Assembly: GCF_012790675.1 (NCBI RefSeq)
Contig: NZ_CP046391.1
Location: forward strand, 1 to 64,000
DNA: 64,000 bases
Direction: 5' to 3'
Source of the DNA: Anaplasma platys
GTDB lineage: Bacteria > Pseudomonadota > Alphaproteobacteria > Rickettsiales > Anaplasmataceae
The position numbers were made by a program, and so were the translations under genes. A model generated the notes under the pieces. That model had not been told where the DNA came from, did not search any database, and saw only the letters and a list, made by a program, of their open reading frames with translations. Shown in pieces: positions 27,869-37,709 of the stretch. Within the stretch, counting starts at the first letter, position 1. Each line of letters starts with the position of its first letter.

Positions 27869-28262
27869 AATTCTTCAATATTATAAATATAACTAATTTA
27901 TGCCTGTTAATTGTGTGAATAACTTCTCGCGTGTCAAAAAGTCTCTTGTATTACAGGTTTATTTTTGTGAATAAATTTGTTAGTAAAGTTAGTAACACTC
28001 TGATTTTCTAGCAGAATTTATGTGTATAAAATGTTTGTGAATTGTGTTGATAACTGCACCAAGAAAAACTTGAAGAATCCTTTCTTCTTAGTGTTTTTTA
28101 TAACAACTCTGTGTATAACTAACTTGGTGCGTGTGGATAACTTTTATTCACTAACTATCTACATGTTTGTTAACAGAGTTATACAGTAACTTTGTATGGA
28201 AAATAAAATTCAGCTGTGTATACTCTGGGCTCGGATCAAGTAGTTTGTTGGTCGCACATATA
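27869..28262. other. Probable chromosomal replication origin (oriC) with DnaA boxes
   Basis: A 394-bp A+T-rich spacer between hemE and a CBS-domain gene. It holds a perfect DnaA box TGTGGATAA (28132-28140) and many near matches: TGTGAATAA at 27914-27922 and 27966-27974, TGTGTATAA at 28021-28029 and 28110-28118, TGTTGATAA at 28045-28053, TTATTCACT at 28144-28152, TTATACAGT at 28179-28187 and TGTGTATAC at 28215-28223. Known background: the origin of Caulobacter and Rickettsia lies next to hemE, and in Wolbachia and relatives it is placed between hemE and a CBS-domain gene. The two together make the call strong, though function is inferred. Confidence 0.85.
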
Positions 28263-29135
28263 ATGTGTCGTAAAGTATCTGCAGAAGACGAAGATAGTGA
28301 GCGGGCGATGTTTTGTGGATTCCGGTCACGGTTTTATTCTTTTTTGTTTAACCACTTACCGGGGTTTGCCGATTTTCTAAGGCGGAAGATTTTCAAGGAA
28401 AACCATTTCGGCTTCAATGGCTGCCACATTATGAACAACCTCATAAATCTGGATGACTGTTCGGTTCAGGAGATCATGGTCCAGCGTTCGGAAATTCGGG
28501 CTTTTTGCCTCGAGGATAAAGAACTAATAAATTTTGTCCGACAGAGTCGGCATACACGAGTGCCAATCTACAGGGACAACCTTGATAACATCATCGGGTT
28601 TATCCACATAAAAGACATTTTACTCAAGAGTGATGCTGTTTTTGATGTAAAGGACATTATCCACGAGGTGATGTATGTGCCACATTCCATGAAAGCAATA
28701 AGCCTTTTTATTAAGATGCAGGCATCACGCGTGCATATGGCCATAGTTTTGGACGAATATGGGAGTACTGACGGTCTCATAACCATGGAAGACATTGTCG
28801 AACAAATCGTGGGTGACATCGAATATGAGCACGACGCTTCTTCAATTCCTGATATTGTGAACCTCTCGCCGGATAGGATGGAAGTGAATGCTAGAGTGCT
28901 CGTAAAAAATCTGGAGCAAACCCTAGGGATTACCCTACGTGAAGCTAATGATGAGGAAGAGTACGACACAGTTGGTGGTTTAATTTTTTCAATGGTGGGG
29001 CGCGTACCCGTTGTCGACGAGGTTTTTCACCACAAAAGCGGCGTTGTGTTTTCAATAAAAGAGGCCGACAACAGGTGTATATATAAGGTAGTTATCGACC
29101 TTTCCCCGGCGACTCAGAAAGCTTCTTCTCCGTGA
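28263..29135 (+). CDS. CBS-domain TlyC/CorC family protein
   Basis: A 290-residue cytosolic member of the HlyC/CorC family, lacking the N-terminal membrane domain of the longer relatives. It has VQEIMVQRSEIRAF, paired CBS domains (RVPIYRDNLDNIIGFIHIKD; MAIVLDEYGSTDGLITMEDIVEQIVGDI) and the C-terminal CorC/HlyC transporter-associated domain (YDTVGGLIF). Rickettsial homologues have been called haemolysin C, but a direct haemolytic role is not established. ATG 28263 is chosen: it leaves the DnaA-box region non-coding, while the open frame back to 28167 has no family similarity. Confidence 0.9.
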   Translation: MCRKVSAEDEDSERAMFCGFRSRFYSFLFNHLPGFADFLRRKIFKENHFGFNGCHIMNNLINLDDCSVQEIMVQRSEIRAFCLEDKELINFVRQSRHTRVPIYRDNLDNIIGFIHIKDILLKSDAVFDVKDIIHEVMYVPHSMKAISLFIKMQASRVHMAIVLDEYGSTDGLITMEDIVEQIVGDIEYEHDASSIPDIVNLSPDRMEVNARVLVKNLEQTLGITLREANDEEEYDTVGGLIFSMVGRVPVVDEVFHHKSGVVFSIKEADNRCIYKVVIDLSPATQKASSP

Positions 29136-29144
29136 CCAGAAGTT

Positions 29145-29642
29145 TTAAGATAACATCTTGGTGAGTTGTTCTTCCTTTTCCACGTTACCGGGTTCCCCGC
29201 ACTTTACATGCGATATAGTTGCCTTCTCGTTTGCCGGAAAAGTCACTAGGCTGATTTCCCACAGGTCAATTTTTGTAATTATCCTGATCCCAGAGCGCTT
29301 ATCCCGCCGCGAGGTGACAACTCTATAACCAATGGATAACGAGTTGATTATGCCCTTCTTAATTAGAGAATAGATTTCGCGGGCCTTATGTAGTTCCAGG
29401 TTTAGCTGTGCCGTGGTTAGCAGTCCGAAGGAATTTTCCGTCAATCGCAGAATTTTCCCGATTGGGTCTTTGGTATTATGTTGCCACAGGAGGGCAACTT
29501 TTCTTCGCTTTAAAGAATCTGTAAATGATCCCGGTGCGATAATGTCTTTTTGGTTATCAACGCGGTTAAAAACACTGGCGTAACCCCAGAAAATACCTTT
29601 GTCTGAGATGAAATCACTCTTTAGTTGTTGCGTAACATCCAT
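29145..29642 (-). CDS. HK97-family prohead protease
   Basis: A 165-residue serine protease of the HK97 phage/GTA maturation family, which trims capsid proteins during head assembly. Seen: GYASVFNRVDNQKDIIAPGSF near the start, LLWQHNTKDPIG with the catalytic histidine, and INSLSIGYRV with the catalytic serine (family S-x-G-Y). It follows the portal gene after 29 bases on the same strand. No capsid, terminase or tail genes are beside it, so the pair is a remnant of a phage or gene-transfer-agent head module. Confidence 0.9.
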   Translation of the reverse strand: MDVTQQLKSDFISDKGIFWGYASVFNRVDNQKDIIAPGSFTDSLKRRKVALLWQHNTKDPIGKILRLTENSFGLLTTAQLNLELHKAREIYSLIKKGIINSLSIGYRVVTSRRDKRSGIRIITKIDLWEISLVTFPANEKATISHVKCGEPGNVEKEEQLTKMLS

Positions 29643-29671
29643 AATAGTATCCGTCGTTGTTGAAATGATTT

Positions 29672-30850
29672 TTAGTTTTTTATCGAATTGCCTCCTTCAA
29701 CAGGGTGTAATCCGAAGGCAGCCCTTTTTTCATTGGTTGTCATAAAGGTTGCGTTCTGCACGTATTGCCACAAACGCTGCCTTTTCTCCGTGAGAACACT
29801 GATAGATTCTTTGTCATATGCTAAAAATAAGTTGCTGCCAAAACATGGGACAAGCCATGCGTTGAGGTGCGCAATGATGCTTTCAAGATGGGGAATTACG
29901 GTTTGTTCCCAAAGAGCCAGGCGTGCCTCTGAGAGGTTGCTATAGGTGTTGTCTCCTGGAATTCCTATAAGCTGTGGGGGAACACCAAAAGCGAGAGCTA
30001 TCTCGCGTGCCGCGGTGTTTTTCGACTCAATAAAGTCCATGTCTTTGGGGGTTAAACTCATTTCTTTCCATTCCAATCCGCCTTCGAGCAATAGAGGGCG
30101 CCCCGCATTTCTGTTTCCTAAATAAAATGAATCTATTTGTTCTTTGAGTCTTTGATATTGTTGCGGCGACAGGGTTGCATTGCGGCCATCCTTGTGATTT
30201 ACCACGAGTGCTCCACTCGGTCTTGCCCCATTTTGTAACATTGCCTGGTTCCAGGCACTGGCTTGATTGTGTTGTTCGATGCTGTAAGAAGCAGCTTCGA
30301 TGGTGGATAAACCGTACCAATCACTGAGTGGATGAAAGTTTTTTAAGTGTAATAGAACGTGATGAGCCGCAGTTGGATTGTTAGCGAACTCGTATACAGT
30401 AGAATCTACTGTGTAACGGTAGGAAACAATGTTGTCCCTGTTCATTATCTCGACTCTATCGGGCCGTAACAGAAACAACTCGTGCGGCGCAAGTGAAGGA
30501 CAAGCGACCGCCAGCACAAAAGCATTCCCACTTATCAACCGGTAGGTAATTATGCTCTCAATGAATTCTGCTCTGGTCATGGAGTGGTTGGGCCGATTCA
30601 GCAATTTCAATAATGGGTGATGACAAATTTGAAAGATGCCGTTTTTGGTATGCTTGTTTAGTGTTAGATTTACTGATCCAGCCGCGGCTGCGATCATGTG
30701 AATTGACCTGAAAGCAATGACATTTTTGATATAGCCGTTTCTGGCAAAGTTGTTGTAGTCTCTTTCTTCCCAAATGGCGTCTCGGTTATGATCGAGAAAA
30801 GATGAGGTCCCGTAGTTTCTATTGAAAAGGCTGAAAGATTCCTTCATCAA
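29672..30850 (-). CDS. HK97-family phage portal protein
   Basis: The 392 residues match the portal family, the dodecameric DNA-entry ring of a phage or GTA head. Typical parts are VIAFRSIHMIAAAAGSV, HPLLKLLNRPNHSMTRAEFIE, GNAFVLAV, the LSPQQYQRLKEQIDSFY segment, PPQLIGIPGDNTYSNLSEARLALWEQTVIPHLE and the C-terminal NEKRAAFGLHPVEGG. The frame is intact, which argues for retention rather than decay. It forms a two-gene unit with the prohead protease. Confidence 0.93.
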   Translation of the reverse strand: MMKESFSLFNRNYGTSSFLDHNRDAIWEERDYNNFARNGYIKNVIAFRSIHMIAAAAGSVNLTLNKHTKNGIFQICHHPLLKLLNRPNHSMTRAEFIESIITYRLISGNAFVLAVACPSLAPHELFLLRPDRVEIMNRDNIVSYRYTVDSTVYEFANNPTAAHHVLLHLKNFHPLSDWYGLSTIEAASYSIEQHNQASAWNQAMLQNGARPSGALVVNHKDGRNATLSPQQYQRLKEQIDSFYLGNRNAGRPLLLEGGLEWKEMSLTPKDMDFIESKNTAAREIALAFGVPPQLIGIPGDNTYSNLSEARLALWEQTVIPHLESIIAHLNAWLVPCFGSNLFLAYDKESISVLTEKRQRLWQYVQNATFMTTNEKRAAFGLHPVEGGNSIKN

Positions 30851-31489
30851 ACTCCCTAACAGGTAAAAGATAAAACAATGCTAGCGGTTGTTGGTAATCT
30901 ATCGGAAGCAATATTATATTTTTGACTAAGTTGCAGTTGTGGATGCGGAGGAAATTATAATTGATGGTTGTGTATGGGGGATAAATCAAGTGCATGAGTA
31001 CATAGGGGTGTTATCATTTTGTCCGTGCCTTTGTGTTATTCACTCTATCGTTATTTCTGGACGTGAAATTTAAGCGAGGAAAAGTACTTCGCTCGCTGTA
31101 ACTCGTGAAACAAGACCACAACGTGAATGAGTAAGAGTTTCCAGCGTGCGACGCAAGCGTCTTGTTTTCTTTGTGTCTGTAAGTTGCTCTTCTCTCAAAA
31201 GCCATAAATATTTATCACCACGCCTGTTGGTTTTGCGCACAGATTCTACTGATTGTCTTTTTGATGACAGCTACGCATGCCTCCGAGAGTTGCTGCCGCG
31301 TTAGTAATAAAGTTATCTTCCATAATTTTTTCTTGTGTGCCGGTCGTTTTTTAGGTTTATCTTTCCACATTATCAGAGTGTGCACCGTGATATGGCGTCA
31401 CGTTGGGTTAAAAAACTAATTTAGTTTATCAAGAAGTAAAATTCCTGATATGATTCCGAAAATTTTTAGTGATAATCTACTGAATCGTC
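30851..31489. other. Gene-free region between portal gene and nadA
   Basis: About 640 bases between two divergent genes, without a supported gene. The open frame at 31014-31205 has no family features. No phage gene fragment was recognised by eye. Promoters for both flanking genes are expected here. Confidence 0.4.
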
Positions 31490-32425
31490 ATGCAGCAGAA
31501 GTGCCGGGATTTGTCGCGCGAAATCAGGGCGATTTCAAAGGAGAAGAACGCAGTCATCTTGGCTCACTACTACCAGGAGGATGAGATCCAAGAAGTGGCA
31601 GATTTCGTTGGTGATTCCCTGGATTTATCCAAGAAGGCAGCGGCTGTAGAAGCAGACCTAATTGTTTTCTGCGGTGTGTACTTTATGGCAGAAGTTGCCA
31701 AGATTCTGAACCCCAGCCGCAAGGTTATACTTCCGGATATCAATGCGGGATGCTCACTGGCAGATTCCTGCCGCGGCGCGGATTTTAAGAAATTTAGGCA
31801 GTCGCATAGTGATCACATATCCGTGACTTACATTAACTCTTCAGCTGAAGTCAAATGTTACTCGGATATCATATGTACTTCTTCTAATGCCGAAAACATA
31901 ATCAACAGAATACCGCCGGAGAAGAAAATTTTGTTTGCGCCTGACAGATACCTGGGGCAATTTTTGCAGGGGAAAACCGGGCGCGAAATGTTGCTGTGGC
32001 ATGGGAGCTGTATTGTTCACGAGAGCTTTTCCGAGGTTGAACTAATGAGCGTGATGGCACGCCATCCGGATGCTCATGTCATTGCACATCCGGAATGTCC
32101 CGGCAATTTGTTGCGGCATGCGCATTGCATTGGCTCGACAAAAAACCTATTGCAGTACGCGGCGGCGCGACCAGGAAATAAATTTATTGTGCTCACCGAA
32201 GAAGGTCTCGTATATCAGATGAAAAAGGCGTCGCCAGGCAGCACGTTTTACGTTATCAACTCTACGGGGAAGGGCTGTGACTCGTGTAGTAAATGTCCGC
32301 ACATGCGTTTAAACACGCTAGAAAAATTGTACATGTGTCTTACTAAAGAATTGCCCGAGGTTGCGCTTGATAAAGATACGATAACCGCCGCGCGCCGGTC
32401 TGTTGATGCAATGATGGTGCTGTAG
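31490..32425 (+). CDS. nadA: Quinolinate synthase
   Basis: NadA is a [4Fe-4S] enzyme that condenses iminoaspartate with DHAP to quinolinate, feeding NadC. The 311 residues contain [41 protein letters not shown] with a cluster cysteine, [21 protein letters not shown], the HPECP motif and the C-terminal [12 protein letters not shown] cysteine. nadB is not in this window. Confidence 0.97.
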   Translation: MQQKCRDLSREIRAISKEKNAVILAHYYQEDEIQEVADFVGDSLDLSKKAAAVEADLIVFCGVYFMAEVAKILNPSRKVILPDINAGCSLADSCRGADFKKFRQSHSDHISVTYINSSAEVKCYSDIICTSSNAENIINRIPPEKKILFAPDRYLGQFLQGKTGREMLLWHGSCIVHESFSEVELMSVMARHPDAHVIAHPECPGNLLRHAHCIGSTKNLLQYAAARPGNKFIVLTEEGLVYQMKKASPGSTFYVINSTGKGCDSCSKCPHMRLNTLEKLYMCLTKELPEVALDKDTITAARRSVDAMMVL

Positions 32426-32467
32426 CTGAGCAGGCAGCAACGCTGCCGAGCAGTCAAAGTTTTGCTT

Positions 32468-32860
32468 CTATTCTCCCGTGGTCTCAGCAACCAGATTTTC
32501 CCCGAAAAATTGTGCTTTATTGACAACTTCCTTGTAGTTCTCCGCATTTTCAGAGTGGGGTCTCGCTGCGGTGATGTTCGGCCACAGCTTTGAGTACTTC
32601 ATATTTATGTCATAGAAGCTTTTGAGCACTTTTTGTTCGGCATTTAAGACCTCTTCACTAGAGGAAAGAACATCAACAATAAACTCGTCGCTCACAATTG
32701 CATCTGCTGGACATTCAGGAATGCAAACCCCGCAGTCAATGCACTGTTCTGGATCAATCACCAGCATATTAGCCCCTTCATAAAAGCAATCCACAGGGCA
32801 GACTTCAACGCAATCGGTAAATTTACAGCGAATACACCTATCCGTCACAAAGTGTGTCAT
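32468..32860 (-). CDS. fdxA: Ferredoxin FdxA (two-cluster type)
   Basis: A small electron carrier. From ATG 32860 the product is 130 residues: an N-terminal domain with cysteines in [17 protein letters not shown], then the classic [12 protein letters not shown] cluster motif. The C-terminal half (about 60 residues) is helical, as in alphaproteobacterial FdxA proteins that carry a [3Fe-4S] and a [4Fe-4S] cluster. Five codons of open frame upstream are ignored. It converges on nadA. Confidence 0.93.
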   Translation of the reverse strand: MTHFVTDRCIRCKFTDCVEVCPVDCFYEGANMLVIDPEQCIDCGVCIPECPADAIVSDEFIVDVLSSSEEVLNAEQKVLKSFYDINMKYSKLWPNITAARPHSENAENYKEVVNKAQFFGENLVAETTGE

Positions 32861-33153
32861 ATTGCAAGGAGTCAAATGTTATTACAGAAATAATAATATC
32901 GAACTGAGACAACATATCCAAGTAATAGTTCCATGCAGGCGCCAGTACCAAGGAAGAAAGGCGTTTTTTACTGCTGTGAGAGGGCAGTTAGTGGGGACTA
33001 CCAAAGGCCTACGGGGCGAATAACAGCTTCCCCGCAGGTCTGCTCACAAGTGGCATAGCACGCACTGTTCCTACATGCGAAAGATCAAAAACTCAGTATG
33101 TCGTTGCAGGAAAGGCGAACAACAAAGGTTCCCTGGTGTCGCGCAGTAAGGTT

Positions 33154-35313
33154 TTATTTTTTGTTTTTATCGTCAGTCTCTTCTGGGATAGCATCCCAGT
33201 CGTCTTCTTCCAGTGCGTCATCTGTAGCGTCGTCGTAGAACCCATCCTCAAGCTCCTCTTCCGAAGCCCAGTTTTCTTCCAAATCGTCCTCATCCAGGTC
33301 GTCGCGATCGAAATCCTCATCGCCGTAAATATCGTCTTCGGGATCATCCCCAAGATAAGCACCATCATCTTGCAAGTCAGAGTTGTCTGTATCCTCTGCT
33401 TTATAAAACTGTTCCTGGCCGTCCAGGCCATCCAAATCTTCGTCCCGATCCACAAAACTACCATCTTCCTCAAAATCTTCACTTTCCCCAGAAGCATAAT
33501 CCCCCCCGTCATCAGCGATCAGGGCTTTCAAGTTTTCACCGTCATCAGCATCCGACACTACTGTACTCCCGCCAGCATCATCCCCCCGCAACTTGTTTGG
33601 GTCATATGGCTCCTGCGTGGGGACAAATGTACTCTTTAGAAGTCTGCGAGTAAAGGTCTTATCTTCAAAGTATTTGATTTTCTTCGACTTGATCGGATAT
33701 GTTGACTCAATCAAAAGTATTTGCTCATCCTTTGGCAACATAATTACTTCCTGCGGTAATAGCAGCGCCCGCTGTGTATCAGAAATATGTAACGAACGTG
33801 AAGCGGGATTGAGATCTAAAAACTTAGGCCTGTTCAGTGATTCCTGACTCACGGTCTTATTACCGATAAGTTGTGAAATCAAATTGGCAGTTTCAATATT
33901 GTTAGCCGCAAAGGTAATACGATATGTGGAGTTTGAAAGGAACGAGTTCATTCCTGCCTCCTCGTAAATGCCCTTTAATTGTTCGGTGTCCTGAATGATC
34001 AAGAACAGCCTGACGCGATAACCCCTGAAGTAAGCAATACCGGTCTGGAACTGTTCCATTTTTCCCAGCGTCGGGAACTCATCCATTAGAAACAGCACCC
34101 CATAGGGTTCGTCATCCGAAGGCAGAGCCCGACACAGAAATTCCGTTGCTTGTTGGTAAAACACCTGCATGAGTGGGCGCAATCTGGTCAGGTTGTCGGG
34201 AGTTACTCCAACATAAACAGAAACCTTGCGGCGTTTGAAATCCTGAATATTGAAGTCACTAGAGGCTGTCGCTGTGTCAATAAGAGGGTTGGCCCAAAGT
34301 TCCAAAGAGGAGTTCATGGTAGAAACTACCCCAGAACGTTCCTTATCAGCTTTTTGAAGGAATGCTGCAATGTTCATGTAAGCAACGGGGTGGATTTTCT
34401 TCCCGATAGTGTCCAAAACGACGGCCAGATTGTAAACTACATCATCGCTACGCATCGTCCGGACTACTTCACCAAAAGATTTGGTCTTTTCAGGTACCGC
34501 AAGCAGATAAAGCACGACGCCAACGAACAAGCTGCGCGCTTCGTTGTACCAAAAATCCTGCTCTGGCATGATTAGGTTGGCAATCTTTTGGACATCATCA
34601 ACCATCTGCCCTGGTTTTTTACTAATCCAATCTAGAGGATTGTAACAGTGGCTTATTCCATCTGGTTGAGCAGGGTTCCAAACAAAAACTTCATGTCCGA
34701 TTTTTTTACGCCAGCCACTGGTAAGGTCATAGTTTTCTAGCTTTACGTCATGTACGATGACCGAGTCTTCCCAAAACAGCAAGTTGGGAATAACAAAACC
34801 CACCCCTTTACCAGACCCCGTAGGTGCAAAAAGGAGTGCATGTTGGAAACCGTCGGCTACAAGGTACCCGCGTTGGTCCTTCCCAAGCAATATCCCCTTG
34901 CGGCTACGCAACCCAATTTTTCTAATGTCGCGCTCCGCTGCCCAACGGGAATCGCCATGCAACGCTTCCTTCTTCTTGAAGGGGCGCCAATCAAAGAGAA
35001 CATGACGCAGATTCCAGGCAACAATACCCAGCAGCGCTAGGGGTGATAGAAACGAAAGCCAAAGCTTTAAAGAATTTGCCACACCATAAGCTTGCGGGTT
35101 TTTCCACCACCCATGAATATATTGAAAAATTGTCGGCCACAGGCGCAAGGGAAAATCCATGATGCTGGGGTTGAGTGCATTGAAATCAAGATAATCTATC
35201 CCCCAGACGAACAAAACAAAGAGCACGCCCGACGTATAAAAACATACTTCAAGCAGGGTGAACACACCCACGATCATCACTAAAATATTTCTTATGTGAT
35301 TGTTACTGTGCAT
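33154..35313 (-). CDS. virD4: Type IV secretion coupling protein VirD4 with acidic tail
   Basis: The inner-membrane coupling ATPase that hands substrates to the type IV channel. The 719 residues have two N-terminal helices (about 10-35 and 85-105), Walker A FAPTGSGKGVGFVIPN, the conserved GDSRWA segment before it, Walker B FLMDEFPTLGKM and the NSTYRITFAANN arginine region. Residues 578-719 form an acidic, low-complexity tail: 63 of 142 are D or E and only about 7 are K or R. The tail has no counterpart in the Agrobacterium protein. It is the last gene of the virB8-virD4 cluster, 53 bases after virB11. Confidence 0.96.
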   Translation of the reverse strand: MHSNNHIRNILVMIVGVFTLLEVCFYTSGVLFVLFVWGIDYLDFNALNPSIMDFPLRLWPTIFQYIHGWWKNPQAYGVANSLKLWLSFLSPLALLGIVAWNLRHVLFDWRPFKKKEALHGDSRWAAERDIRKIGLRSRKGILLGKDQRGYLVADGFQHALLFAPTGSGKGVGFVIPNLLFWEDSVIVHDVKLENYDLTSGWRKKIGHEVFVWNPAQPDGISHCYNPLDWISKKPGQMVDDVQKIANLIMPEQDFWYNEARSLFVGVVLYLLAVPEKTKSFGEVVRTMRSDDVVYNLAVVLDTIGKKIHPVAYMNIAAFLQKADKERSGVVSTMNSSLELWANPLIDTATASSDFNIQDFKRRKVSVYVGVTPDNLTRLRPLMQVFYQQATEFLCRALPSDDEPYGVLFLMDEFPTLGKMEQFQTGIAYFRGYRVRLFLIIQDTEQLKGIYEEAGMNSFLSNSTYRITFAANNIETANLISQLIGNKTVSQESLNRPKFLDLNPASRSLHISDTQRALLLPQEVIMLPKDEQILLIESTYPIKSKKIKYFEDKTFTRRLLKSTFVPTQEPYDPNKLRGDDAGGSTVVSDADDGENLKALIADDGGDYASGESEDFEEDGSFVDRDEDLDGLDGQEQFYKAEDTDNSDLQDDGAYLGDDPEDDIYGDEDFDRDDLDEDDLEENWASEEELEDGFYDDATDDALEEDDWDAIPEETDDKNKK

Positions 35314-35366
35314 AACCTACGCCACACAAAACCAACAAGAACAATGCACGCGTTTCTTGCAATAAA

Positions 35367-36365
35367 CTACTCACATTCCCTCGTGCCTTTAGTAAACAGT
35401 ATTTCCGAAACGTGTCGCACGCCTCCTGATTCGCGTTTAAGTTGTATTATAATGTCAATTATATTTCTAATATATTCGACAATTTGATCCGGTGCCAAGC
35501 CCATTCCTGCTTGCATCACCATAAGTTTCAGCTGTTCTATTGCCATAAGAGGAGTGTCAGCGTGCAATGTGGATATGGACCCAGGGTGGCCGGTGTTAAT
35601 TGCACGCAAGAAGCTGAATGCTTCGGCACCTCTTAACTCCCCCACGATTATTCTGTCCGGACGTAAGCGGAGGCAGGCCTCGATCAAGTCTTGTGTCGAC
35701 ACCCGTGCCCGACCTTGCCCCCCTTTAGAAGCCAGCAAATGTACGCGGTTTAGATGCTGTAGCGCAATTTCTCGAGAGTCTTCTACAGTAATAATTCTCT
35801 CCTCTTGTGGAATTACCCGCAGAGCTGCGTTGGTGAAGGTAGTTTTTCCTGTAGAGGTTCCTCCACTAACAATGATGTTCTTCTTCAGTAATACTGCCGT
35901 GGAAATAAACTCCTTTATTTTGTTTTGCTCGAGTAGCTTTTGTAGTTTTCCGTTTTCAGTTACATTCTTGGATTTTAAAGACGTCACTCGATCAAACGCC
36001 CCTCCTTCTTCATAGTCATCAAGCGACATGCCCAATGTGGAAGGCTTCCGAATAGACATTACCACTTTGTCGCTCTCACATGCCGGAGGAAAAACCACCT
36101 GAACCCGAAAACCATTAGGCAATGAAGCTGAAAGCAACGGGGTCTCTTCACTTAATCTTTGTTCTGTTGCTTGTGCGATCAACCGACATAGCGCTTTAAG
36201 GTGAGAAAGAGACAGCGAATCGACGCGAATTTGCCGCATCTGACCGCGGTTTTCAACCCAGACCTCTCGCTCTTTATTGATCGAGATCTCGTTTACCCCA
36301 TCTTCCTCGAAGATATCCCTCAGTGGCTCCAGGTATGTTTCTAAGGCAGCACAAGCAACTGACAT
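35367..36365 (-). CDS. virB11: Type IV secretion ATPase VirB11
   Basis: The hexameric traffic ATPase at the cytoplasmic face of the channel. The 332 residues contain the N-terminal domain (INKEREVWVENRGQM), Walker A SGGTSTGKTTF, the Asp box ITVEDSREI, Walker B LRPDRIIVGELRG and the His box TGHPGSISTLHAD. All catalytic motifs are intact. It starts 19 bases after virB10. Confidence 0.97.
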   Translation of the reverse strand: MSVACAALETYLEPLRDIFEEDGVNEISINKEREVWVENRGQMRQIRVDSLSLSHLKALCRLIAQATEQRLSEETPLLSASLPNGFRVQVVFPPACESDKVVMSIRKPSTLGMSLDDYEEGGAFDRVTSLKSKNVTENGKLQKLLEQNKIKEFISTAVLLKKNIIVSGGTSTGKTTFTNAALRVIPQEERIITVEDSREIALQHLNRVHLLASKGGQGRARVSTQDLIEACLRLRPDRIIVGELRGAEAFSFLRAINTGHPGSISTLHADTPLMAIEQLKLMVMQAGMGLAPDQIVEYIRNIIDIIIQLKRESGGVRHVSEILFTKGTRECE

Positions 36366-36384
36366 CGTTTCGTTCCCCCAAAGA

Positions 36385-37695
36385 TCAACGACCTACCTTC
36401 CGCACGGCACCCCTAGGAAATATGATGTCCTGGTTTACGAATACTCTCATCAACGTGCCTTGGTCAATGTAAATAGTAGGCGTTGAATCAGAATATTTAT
36501 TAATCAGCGACTTCACAGATTCGGAGAAGTCCTTCACAGCATCAGAAACGATCTTCGCAGGCAGCGTCGAAGAAGTGGTTTCTTTGTCTTTCTTCTCATC
36601 ATCATCTTTAGGTGTATCCTTAGTCGACGTTGTTTTGACGATTTCAGATTGCAGAGCAGGTATCTTTGCCGCAGCGTACGCAGTTCCCAAAGAAACACCT
36701 GCAAGTAAGATTGTTGAGGTCAGAACGGTACCAACCTTATGATCTACTACACCGGCAATGCCGTTTCTTCCCAGCTCATCTGTGCCGCCCGAGTTTATTT
36801 GTATATCTATGCCATGAGGTAAAATTACCCGTGACCAGGAAATATTAACCCGCAAGCTTTTGCCCGCATTGTCGAAGAAATAACTTCCGATCAGTCGAGA
36901 TCCTTTAGGTATGAGAACAAGATCGCCAGCTTCTGCATAAACATCGCGAGAAACAATAGCTCTTAAAACGCCAGGTACATCGGAATTGATAGCGGTTTCT
37001 AGCACGGCATCAATCATGTGCCCCTGTAGGATCACATACCTAGGATCACCAACCATTGTGGCTTTCACGCTGGGCGACGCTGTGCCCTCTAGGCCATGCC
37101 ACGAGGTGAACCTGCCGTCAACACTAGCTCCTCCAGCTTCGTCTCCCGATTGGCCAGGATCGCCCCCACCGCCCAGAGCTATCATGGGCGCGCCTCGTTT
37201 CTCTCTATCATAGCCCAAGAACGAAGGAATCTGTTCGGTTGCTAGCGTTTTATATGGTAACGGAAACGACTGCAATTCATCACTAGAATCGTCTGCGTCC
37301 GATGTCGTAACCTCTATTTGTTGCGCTTCTGGTTCCGGGACGGGTTTCAGTATCTTGGACACCACAGGAATATCAGGAACGCTGGGCATAACCAAAGGTG
37401 GTAGTTCCGGAAGTTTTGGCGGTGGAGTTAAAATCCTGGGTGCCGTTTCCTGAGCCGGACTTTCGGCTTCTCTCAAAAACTTTTCAACTGTCTTTTCATC
37501 AACCACCTCAGATGTCTCATCTGTTTCTGGGGCAGGAGTTTCTTTCAAGAAAAAGAAGTAGTACATAGTGCAAGCTGCCAGCGCCACCAATAGGATGACG
37601 AACAGCTTCTTGCTGCGGTGCCCGCCTACTATGTTGACGTCTTCCTCAATGTGTTCCTCATTTTCTGTACTTCTGAAATTGTCAACCATAGACAC
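36385..37695 (-). CDS. virB10: Type IV secretion channel protein VirB10
   Basis: VirB10 spans the envelope from inner to outer membrane and gates the channel. The 436 residues have a cytoplasmic N-terminus, one helix near residues 30-50 (KKLFVILLVALAACTMYYFFF), a proline-rich periplasmic linker (TPPPKLPELPPLVMPSVPDIP) and the conserved C-terminal barrel domain with GHMIDAVLETAINSDVPG, RDVYAEAGDLVLIPKGSRLIGSY and the DELGRNGIAGVVD region. It starts 14 bases after virB9. Confidence 0.96.
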   Translation of the reverse strand: MSMVDNFRSTENEEHIEEDVNIVGGHRSKKLFVILLVALAACTMYYFFFLKETPAPETDETSEVVDEKTVEKFLREAESPAQETAPRILTPPPKLPELPPLVMPSVPDIPVVSKILKPVPEPEAQQIEVTTSDADDSSDELQSFPLPYKTLATEQIPSFLGYDREKRGAPMIALGGGGDPGQSGDEAGGASVDGRFTSWHGLEGTASPSVKATMVGDPRYVILQGHMIDAVLETAINSDVPGVLRAIVSRDVYAEAGDLVLIPKGSRLIGSYFFDNAGKSLRVNISWSRVILPHGIDIQINSGGTDELGRNGIAGVVDHKVGTVLTSTILLAGVSLGTAYAAAKIPALQSEIVKTTSTKDTPKDDDEKKDKETTSSTLPAKIVSDAVKDFSESVKSLINKYSDSTPTIYIDQGTLMRVFVNQDIIFPRGAVRKVGR

Positions 37696-37709
37696 CTACC
37701 CTTTAAATA

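Noticed and set aside
28167..28262. N-terminal extension of the CBS-domain protein into the DnaA-box region
   Set aside because: The frame is open, but the added 32 residues have no similarity to the family and would put coding sequence over DnaA boxes.
30851..31489. tmRNA or RNase P RNA in the spacer before nadA
   Set aside because: The signature stems of those RNAs were looked for by eye and not found.
33093..33639. Frames on both strands overlapping the 3' end of virD4
   Set aside because: They arise from the acidic, GAC/GAT/GAA-rich tail read in other frames; the VirD4 frame explains the sequence.
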